64,000 bases of DNA. Origin: Muricea muricata. Lineage: Eukaryota; Cnidaria; Anthozoa; Malacalcyonacea; Plexauridae. Every line of letters begins with the position of its first letter. Position 1 is the first letter of the stretch. Position numbers and translations under genes: made by a program. Positions 57,244 to 64,000 of this stretch are shown piece after piece. The stretch covers positions 48,249,744 through 48,313,743 of the forward strand of contig OY979717.1 in assembly GCA_963855995.1 (NCBI GenBank), in the 5' to 3' direction. The notes under the pieces were generated by a model. It was not told the origin of the DNA, did no database searches, and saw nothing but the letters and a program-made list of their open reading frames with translations.

Positions 57244-58758
57244 TTGGAGATAATTATGAAGAAGCCCCTTTTGACAGCTCCAATGCGATTACAACGAATG
57301 ATGTTACAGTTACAACGATATGATTTGTCGCTGGTGTATAGAAAAGGGTCCCAGTTATTTATAGCAGATACGTTGTCTCGTGCGCAACTAAGTGAATCTT
57401 TACCAGCCGATATTTATGAAGATTATGAAGTATTGACGGTACAACCAGTTGCATCACACAAGATGGCTGAATTACAACGAGAGACAGCGTTGGATCCTGT
57501 AATGGTCAGTTTGTCCTCAGTGATACTTCATGGATGGCCGGAAAGTGAGAATGATGTTCCCGAAGATTTGAAGCCGTTTTTTAACGTAAGGGATCAATTA
57601 GTTACTAGGGACGGTGTTATATATAAGGGTGAAAAAGTCGTGGTACCCAAGTCACTTCATTCTGATTATTTACACCGTGTCCATTTGGGTCATACTGGTA
57701 TCGAGTCAACCAAGAAAAGAGCTCGTGATATTTTATATTGGCCCGGAATGAGTGAAGATATTGAAAGGCTTGTTCGAAATTGTTCCGTGTGCAATAGCTG
57801 TAAGCCACATCAACAGCGTGAACCGCTGAAATTGCACAATATTCCGGAAAGACCGTGGTCTTTGGTTGCTACAGATTTATTTTACTGGAATGGAACAGAT
57901 TATGTTGTTGTAACAGATTCATTTTCTGGATGGTTTGAATTTGCTGTGTTGGGTAATACATCTTCTAGAATGGTAATTGGCAAGTTAAAGGAGATTTTTG
58001 CAAGATATGGAATTCCCGATGTGTTGTGTTCGGACAATGGTCCACAATATTCGAGTGAAGAATTTCAAAAGTTTGCTCGTGAATGGGGATTTAATCACGT
58101 GACAAGTAGTCCATACCATCCACAGAGTAATGGTTTGGCGGAGAGGGCAGTTCGTAGTGCTAAAGATTTGCTGGAGAAATGCAAGAGAGATGGAACAGAT
58201 ATAAACTTGGCAATGCTAAATCAGAGAAACACTCCACGTGATGAAGTTCTTGGATCGCCTGCGCAAAGATTGATGTCAAGAAGATTGAAATCCACAATCC
58301 CTTGTACTGATGATTTGTTGAAAAGTCAACAACTTGATGGCTCGTTGATTAAAGATCGTTTGAATCAAAAGCGAGAACAACAAAAGAAATTTTATGACAA
58401 GCAGACGAAATCTCTACCAGCGTTGGAAAATGGTGATGTGGTTCGAATGCAAACACCTAAAGGTTATAATCAACTTGGTTTCGTTATGCGTGCCGCAGAA
58501 CAGCCTAGATCGTTCGTGGTAAAGTCGCAAGGTCAAGAATACCGGAGAAATAGAAGACATCTTTTAAAAGTTCCTGAACAAAATCGGGATGTTATCAAAG
58601 AAAGGACGAATCCTGATATCAATAAAAATCCTATTGCCATTGAAGAAAAGTTAAATTCTGAAGGAACAGTGACGGATAAGTATTCTAATGTATTAATAAC
58701 TAGGAGTGGACGTGTATCCAAACCTAATCCTAAATATAAGGATTATCAAAGATATTGA
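57244..58758 (+). CDS. Gypsy RNase H end and integrase
   Basis: 504 codons, same reading frame as the preceding one beyond its stop. The end of RNase H (LVYRKGSQLFIADTLSR) is followed by integrase: HLGH to NCSVCNSC zinc domain (about 144-185), catalytic D211 (ATDLF), D264 (CSDNGPQY) and E300 (NGLAERA) with 35 residues between the last two, and a basic C-terminal domain. The catalytic triad is intact. Confidence 0.9.
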   Translation: MEIIMKKPLLTAPMRLQRMMLQLQRYDLSLVYRKGSQLFIADTLSRAQLSESLPADIYEDYEVLTVQPVASHKMAELQRETALDPVMVSLSSVILHGWPESENDVPEDLKPFFNVRDQLVTRDGVIYKGEKVVVPKSLHSDYLHRVHLGHTGIESTKKRARDILYWPGMSEDIERLVRNCSVCNSCKPHQQREPLKLHNIPERPWSLVATDLFYWNGTDYVVVTDSFSGWFEFAVLGNTSSRMVIGKLKEIFARYGIPDVLCSDNGPQYSSEEFQKFAREWGFNHVTSSPYHPQSNGLAERAVRSAKDLLEKCKRDGTDINLAMLNQRNTPRDEVLGSPAQRLMSRRLKSTIPCTDDLLKSQQLDGSLIKDRLNQKREQQKKFYDKQTKSLPALENGDVVRMQTPKGYNQLGFVMRAAEQPRSFVVKSQGQEYRRNRRHLLKVPEQNRDVIKERTNPDINKNPIAIEEKLNSEGTVTDKYSNVLITRSGRVSKPNPKYKDYQRY

Positions 58759-58978
58759 ACATTTGAATAAAGACATTTAGTTAAGACATTAATCATAGGC
58801 ATTAAACATTTAAAAAAGTAGAAAAAACCATTTATTAAATATTTGATGACAATTAGTTAAGTTGAATTATTGAACTTTTTTTTTTAATGAGAAAATGTAA
58901 AAAAAAATGTATTTGAGTAATTTCTAGATATGTTAATCTTATTAGGAATTTATAGCTATTTATTTGCCAAAGGAAGGA

Positions 58979-59124
58979 TGTAGAATATTATTTATGCATG
59001 TTTTATGCATGTTGCTAAGTAATTAGATGCATGACTGCAAACTGTAACTAGGTGAGGCTTATATAACATGTTGATATATTTTATCCGTAGTCAAATATAA
59101 CTTATATAACTTGAAAGAACTACA
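58979..59124 (+). repeat. 3' LTR
   Basis: One substitution from the 5' LTR over 146 bp. Followed by the target repeat GAAAC. Confidence 0.95.
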
Positions 59125-59388
59125 GAAACTATAGCTACCTCGAAAATTATAACTTTCTTTCTCTCTTATTTCAGCCATGGAAATTGTTAGTGTTTTAATT
59201 AGCATTCTAATATTTTGTGTTGTAAAAAGTTTGAAGTATTTGTTTGTCCAAAAACATTTTCTTGCGAAAGTCGCCATGTCTATATTTGATTTTTAAATCC
59301 CGCGAGGATCTCGCGGCTGTTTCAAATTTGGCGCCATGTATACGGCTTACGCTACCCTCGGCGATAAATCCCTAGGGAGCCACCTTAA

Positions 59389-59852
59389 TATAAACTCAAA
59401 GAATACAAACAAACTTTGATGTTAAACTATCTTAAGGTAATAGATCGTCTGCAAATACCTTATTAAATACCTTCTTCACTATTTAAAAATTACAAGTAAA
59501 CTTTAGTCTTTACTTCTTTACTTTCAGAGGTAAACTGTATTCATAAAAGACGACAGTGCATTTTATACACGTAAATTTTAGTAAAGAAATCATAATAAAA
59601 CAATTATTCGCCTCAGGCTCAGTGATTATGGTAGATAATACTCGACTTCGTCTCGGTGAATATTCATCAATAATCACTTCGCCTTCGGCGAATAATTTTT
59701 AATTGTAAATAGAATTTAAAATAGCTATAATAGTTAGTAATTTTTCTTGTAACTCAAATCAAATCAGTATGTACACTGCAAGTTATGGTCTTAAATAAAC
59801 TATCTATCTATCTACAAAAAATATAGCTATAAGTCTATAACTAGGAACAAGC
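59389..59852. repeat. Palindromic repeat and LINE 3' tail
   Basis: 59598-59705 is a palindrome (AATTATTCGCCTCAGG, apex GCCTTCGGCG) similar to 49905-50015. At 59765-59815 the sequence GTACACTGCAAGTTATGG, then CTTAAATAAA(CTAT)n, looks like a LINE 3' end with microsatellite tail on the plus strand. No gene. Confidence 0.55.
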
Positions 59853-59856
59853 TTTA

Positions 59857-60077
59857 TGTTACGTCCCTTGTAACTTTAATGAGTATACAACAACGCAAAA
59901 TAATAGTTCTATTATTCTTTTGACTCGTTTAATTTTGTTCAAATACGTACGATATTTTCAACTACACAAAACGTACAAAAAACGTGTTCTTTTTCATCTC
60001 ATATCCGGTGTCACATGACACGCTGTCTCGTTTCTCCGGAGATAATATCCCCGGTCAATACGTTCTTACATTTCACA
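59857..60077 (-). repeat. 3' LTR of the gag-only element
   Basis: 221 bp. Differs from 62983-63203 at only a few positions, including CGTACGATAT versus CGTACAATAT. Confidence 0.9.
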
Positions 60078-60309
60078 CTCTCCTCAACTTTAACTGTGTT
60101 CTCGTACTCACTAACATGATACCGAAACTTGCATGTATCTTCAGGGTGATCAGGCCTTACGAGTTGCAAGTTCTGTTCCTAGCGCCGTCCATTAGAGACC
60201 TAGTGCTTCTGGCACTGTTTACAATTTAAGCATGCAATTTTTAACGAGTCATAAATTTTTTTGCTTTTTCTTCTAACTAAATATAAAACAAATGTGTAGC
60301 ATCAAGTAT

Positions 60310-61820
60310 CTACCAGTAATATCCATGCGCTGGATGGAAAAACAGAAAGAACGGTGGAGGAAAGGAAAAGGGATAGAAAGGGAAAAGGTTTGGTGGGAAA
60401 ACTGGAGTTGGAGGGATTAGAGGCCAGAATGTTTCTTGAGGGGGGAATGTTGAATTAGTGGCCTGTACACTTGTCACGTGCGGTGGAAATTCCATAGGAT
60501 TGCCCATTGAATCATAATGCAACATATATGGTGGTCGTCTGTTCCGAACTGGGCGCTACCGTACGTATCCCTCGGCCGCTTCGTTATTTTCCGCGTTTGT
60601 CTCGTTCTCGTATACTCCAGTTTCAGGTACTTCAACTACCGCGTCATCCGTAACTTGATTGTTAGCACCATCACTCCCTTCATGTCCATCAACTTCTTCA
60701 ACATTTGTCTCAAATGCTCCACTTTCAGGTGCGTCAACTGCCACGTCATCCGTAACTTGATTGTTGACACTACCCACTTCATCATGTCCAGCTTCAAACA
60801 CTTCTTCTGTCGCTGGATGGAAATTGACCAATGTTGCCGCTTCGGTGTGTTCACCTTGATTAGGTACATTCGCTTTGGGAATGTACACAACTTATTATGT
60901 CGTTCCATTTCGGCAGACACTGCAACATTAACTCGTTCCATCAATTCCTCATCAGTGATACCAGGCTTTTCCAAATAAGGTCGCAGCTTGGCTCGGACAG
61001 ATTCCTGTTGAATTCCTGTCTCCACAACATGTACATATAATGACTGCACCTGATACTTGTCATATTTGACAACACTGTCCTCTTTCTGTGAAGCAAATAT
61101 AACCTGTTCACGAAGATTCATCGCCCTCATCAGAAAATCTTGAACTGACTCTTTTGGGCTCTATCATAGACTGGTTAGCTCTTGGTATAACTCAGTTCCA
61201 GTCTTTTCTTTAAAATGGGCTCTCAGAATTTGCTTTAATAGAATCAGTGACAGGTTGTCCACCATTTCGAGATATGACCGAAGTTTTTGACTTGGACTGA
61301 CAGCTCGGATAACGGCTTCAACGATTTCAAACTCATGGTAGCCTGCCTTAACACCAGCATCTATTTGTCGGGAAAGACTGACAAAAGATAAACCATCCTT
61401 CTGTCTGTTTCCACCAACAACCCCAAAGGTTTTAAAGTCCCGTTTTAATGCTCTAGCTAAGTCAACATTTATCTTACTTGCAGGATCTTTCGATGCTGGT
61501 TCAGTGTCCGACTTTTTTACCTGTGCTTCATTATTGGTCTCACTACTCGTAGCAACTTCATTCTCCTCAACCTCAAGCGGTGGTGGTTCGGGGTTCACCA
61601 AGTCAAAATAGCCCTGGAGCAAAGCCTTTTTGTCCTCTGACACTTCGAGCTTAGATTCAATTTTCTCTCTGACCTTTTTAGAAATTTGAATTTTTCGAAG
61701 CCCCTCCACATTCACCTCTACATGTTAGGCAAATTTACTAAGTGCTTCCACTGACAAACCACAAATTTCCAACTCGAGTCGTAGTTGTAAGTTCTTAATT
61801 TGGTCTATATTTTGAGCCAT
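60310..61820 (-). pseudogene. LTR-element gag, broken
   Basis: Start at 61820 (MAQNIDQIKNLQLRLELEIC). A TAA lies at 61727-61725. The long frame 61715-61164 contains DLARALKRDFKTFGVVGG and EAVIRAVSPSQKLRSYLEM, a capsid-like region I recall from cnidarian LTR elements. It resumes at 61130 (MRAMNLREQVIFASQK to SAEMERHNKLC). After a frameshift near 60890 comes an acidic tail with NNQVTDD twice and a proline-rich end (about 60525-60310). Confidence 0.7.
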
Positions 61821-61854
61821 ATTGTCCACGAATTCCACAAGATTAAGATAGTTA

Positions 61855-62721
61855 CAGTACTGTGCAAAAGTTTTAGGCATCCCTCTTTTTGCCTCTCACG
61901 TGAAAGCTAATATCTAATTGAAAATAGAGTTGATTACAGTGAAAATTTAACATGTGGTAGAGACAACTGTTATCTGTCACGAGTTACTTTTAAAAAATTG
62001 ATGATGCAAACCGGAAGTTTAGCTATTATCGGAAGTACTGATTACAACTTGTCCTCAAATTCAAAAATGAAGCACGCAACTTAACTTTTTTGTTGAAGTT
62101 TTCAGCATGATTCTATTGCAAAGTGGTTACAGTGGTTCAGAAATAACAAAAATCATTAGTGCGAAACATTAATTTAAATTTGATCACTTTGCAACCAGTT
62201 TTAAAAATCTAATATAATATGATGCTATATAAGGCAGTTTAGTTTGACCAATGGTTGTTGATATTTGCCCTAAAAATTAAAATGCTGTTATTCCGTATAA
62301 TTTGCACATGCTAAAACGTTGCAGAAAAATGATCACAAATAGAGTACAAAGAGTATTCGAGAAGGACTGTTTTTCAGACGAAGAGATTCTATTCAAAACT
62401 GAGCACTGCATGTTGCACCAAATTGATCAATATTTCTAAAATAATTCAGTGACTTTGCTACAGTGTTACTGCAAAAAAGATTAATTATTCAAAAACTGTA
62501 CATGGATATAATGATGATATCTCAAAAAAGTAGTATATCACCATTTCAGTTATAACTGAACTTCCGGTTTGCAATATCCATTTTTTAAGCAACAAGTTGC
62601 AAATATCGTTTTGCTCCATCACCCGTAAAAAATTCATTGTAATTGGTTCCATTTTGGGTTAGATATGACTTTTTATGTAAAAGCTAAAAAACGGGGAGCT
62701 TAAAACTTTTGCACAGTACTG
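61855..62721. mobile_element. Tc1/mariner-type MITE, 867 bp, in the 5' leader of the gag-only element
   Basis: Ends CAGTACTGTGCAAAAGTTTT match as inverted repeats (about 24 bp, one difference). Flanked by TTA on both sides; the expected TA target is contained in it. No coding capacity. Confidence 0.8.
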
Positions 62722-62783
62722 TTATTATCTCGTACCCACAGCATCCATAGACACTATATGCACCCAAAATACGATAAACATAC

Positions 62784-62897
62784 TTAAGGCTGTTTTCCAC
62801 TAGGCGGAATTTTCCGCGCGCAGCGCAATTTTTCTTTGTTTGTGAGCTCTCAGGCAGGACTAATCGAAAAAAGACAAAGAAAAATTGCGCTGCTTAA
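62784..62897. repeat. Small palindrome between TTAA sites
   Basis: GCAGCGCAATTTTTCTTTG pairs with CAAAGAAAAATTGCGCTGC. TTAA lies at 62784-62787 and 62894-62897. The left side has 38 extra bases (GGCTGTTTTCCACTAGGCGG onward). Possibly a truncated piggyBac-type MITE. Confidence 0.5.
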
Positions 62898-62982
62898 CTC
62901 GTACTTACGCCATATTTTTTCCTCTGTAAGTATTTCTTTGTCTGTGTTTAACCCCGGTTGGGTCCTGGCAGGATCGCCAAAA

Positions 62983-63203
62983 TGTTACGTCCCTTGTAAC
63001 TTTAATAAGTATACAGCAACGTAAAATAATAGTTCTATTATTCTTTTGACTCGTTTAATTTTGTTCAAATACGTACAATATTTTCAACTACACAAAACGT
63101 ACAGAAAACGTGTTCTTTTTCATCTCATATCTGGTGTCACATGACACGCTGTCTCGTTTCTCCGGAGATAATATCCCCGGTCAATACGTTCTTACATTTC
63201 ACA
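62983..63203 (-). repeat. 5' LTR of the gag-only element
   Basis: 221-bp partner of 59857-60077. Confidence 0.9.
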
Positions 63204-63207
63204 TTTA

Positions 63208-64000
63208 CACACACAAACCTCTTGAATGTTCCTCAGCGCGAGCTGCCATTGTTTACCAAATTGGAAGAATTGGAGTGCTATTTGTAGATTAGCAATGTTT
63301 CTAACAAATGCACATGCTCAAAGTTCTTTTTGTACACAGCTATTTGCAGGTAAATTAACCAATCAGAACTAAGAATGTATATAAAGAGAATGATACAAAT
63401 TGTTTGTATTTGTATAATAGCAAATATTCAATATTTTGCATGTAAACAGCTACATGCGGGAACAAAAGCTAACTTAAAAGAAAATTCTTTCTGCTTTGTC
63501 TTCGCAAACCACTGAGGAAAATTTATCCTATGTTATTTTGCTGCGCTGGAACTTTCCTATGTTCGCTGGAACTTTCCTATGTTTTCCTATTTTATCCTAT
63601 GTTATTTTGCAGCGCTGGAACTTTCCACTGTTCTTAGATCCCTAGTTTATTTGTTTATTTTTCAATGCATTTACGACACTTCCTAGTCCAGCACGTAATT
63701 CGGATAAAATTCAGTTGTAGTCTAGCTAGTTTCACTGTTCTGAGTCGCATTTAAGATAAACTAGTGTCGCTTATGTGTTCAAGAATACATAATTTACATG
63801 CAGACTGTTTACTTGTTGCTTTCTCCTTCCTTGTATGTTTTCACCTGGTAATTAGTCAAAATATATATATAACAAATGGTATTGCTTAGGGTCGCGTAAT
63901 TACTTAGGGTTAATGCTATGGTTTTCAGGTATCAGCCTATTATGGAATAACGTTGACAGTAAACGTGTTTCTCTAACTTTAGTTACTTGAGTCAGTGGTC
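63208..64000. other. No supported gene; local duplication near 63540-63630
   Basis: GCTGGAACTTTCCTATGTT occurs in imperfect tandem with TTATTTTGC(T/A)GCGCTGGAAC. Otherwise AT-rich and featureless. Confidence 0.5.

Larger units (their letters stand above)
54513..59129 (+). mobile_element. Ty3/Gypsy LTR retrotransposon, 4,607 bp, recent insertion
   Basis: LTRs at 54518-54663 and 58979-59124 (146 bp) differ at one position. The target duplication GAAAC is perfect (54513-54517, 59125-59129). A primer-binding-like TGGTGTCAGGTG follows the 5' LTR and a purine tract AAAGGAAGGA precedes the 3' LTR. The gag and pol frames carry a few disabling changes. It inserted about 120 bp upstream of the Kolobok-like gene's ATG, in the opposite orientation. 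Confidence 0.95.
50112..59388 (-). mobile_element. Kolobok-like TTAA DNA transposon, 9,269 bp with nested insertions (about 4.66 kb originally)
   Basis: TTAA at 50112-50115 and 59385-59388 flanks perfect 15-bp inverted ends GGTGGCTCCCTAGGG. The minus-strand transposase gene lies at 50607-54395. A 4,607-bp Gypsy element and a 709-bp hAT MITE are nested in it. Element type is inferred from TTAA targets, short TIRs and a transposase of the Kolobok/'Mutator-like' invertebrate family. Confidence 0.85.
59853..63207 (-). mobile_element. Gag-only LTR element with nested MITEs
   Basis: LTRs of 221 bp at 59857-60077 and 62983-63203 are near identical (TGTTACGTCCC to ATTTCACA on the plus strand). TTTA flanks both sides (59853-59856, 63204-63207). 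On the minus strand the right LTR is the 5' one, followed by a primer-binding-like TGGCGATCCTGCCAGGACC. Only gag is present, with no protease, RT or integrase, so it would depend on another element. Confidence 0.85.

Noticed and set aside
61080-61140. CTCATCAG as part of a reverse-strand hammerhead
   Set aside because: No pairing stems or GAAA box in place; it is gag coding sequence.

Overview
The window looks like AT-rich invertebrate nuclear DNA. Nearly all recognisable coding sequence belongs to eukaryotic transposable elements, and the few non-transposon exons carry GT-AG introns. The mix (Penelope-like element with a hammerhead, P/THAP, PIF-Harbinger with a SANT protein, a Kolobok-like TTAA element, K02A2.6-like Ty3/Gypsy elements, many palindromic MITEs) resembles cnidarian genomes. 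That assignment is from memory of element families, not from a search. I see no rRNA, tRNA, CRISPR or prokaryotic operon.

Layout. 0-4 kb: a dead Tc1 transposase cut by a 202-bp hAT MITE, a 3' Penelope fragment ending in a hammerhead ribozyme, AT microsatellites, and a second, decayed Penelope element. 4.3 and 17.5 kb: two inverted copies of one exon with its CRE-containing upstream region. 6.2-14.9 kb: an 8,663-bp DNA transposon (35-bp TIRs, TTA target duplications) carrying two divergent spliced genes, a SAM-domain protein and a long DDE protein with a C-terminal cysteine-protease-like domain. 18.1-21.0 kb: a Harbinger element. 21.2-24.0 kb: a deleted Gypsy element whose gag is fused in frame to RNase H/integrase. 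26.8-29.2 kb: a five-exon, phase-consistent gene of unknown function, the best host-gene candidate. 30.7-34.7 kb: a THAP/P-element transposase broken by two insertions. 35.7-37.5 kb: nested palindromes. 37.7-44.7 kb: a TTAA-flanked element with very long TIRs and a DDE-like, C2H2-containing gene. 44.7 kb: a TPR-like exon. 46.5-49.6 kb: a CR1-like LINE relic. 50.1-59.4 kb: a Kolobok-like element whose transposase runs into a DEDD exonuclease domain, itself interrupted by a hAT MITE and a young 4.6-kb Gypsy element. 59.9-63.2 kb: a gag-only LTR element carrying a Tc1-type MITE.

Working relationships: each autonomous element carries, or once carried, its own mobilisation genes, and several MITEs share ends with an autonomous element here (the TTAA/GGTGGCTCC palindrome at 38 kb and the Kolobok-like element at 50-59 kb). 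Most genes have stops or frameshifts and are best read as pseudogenes. Exceptions by reading frame are the SAM gene, the gag-integrase fusion and the 26.8-29.2 kb gene. The nesting gives a relative chronology.
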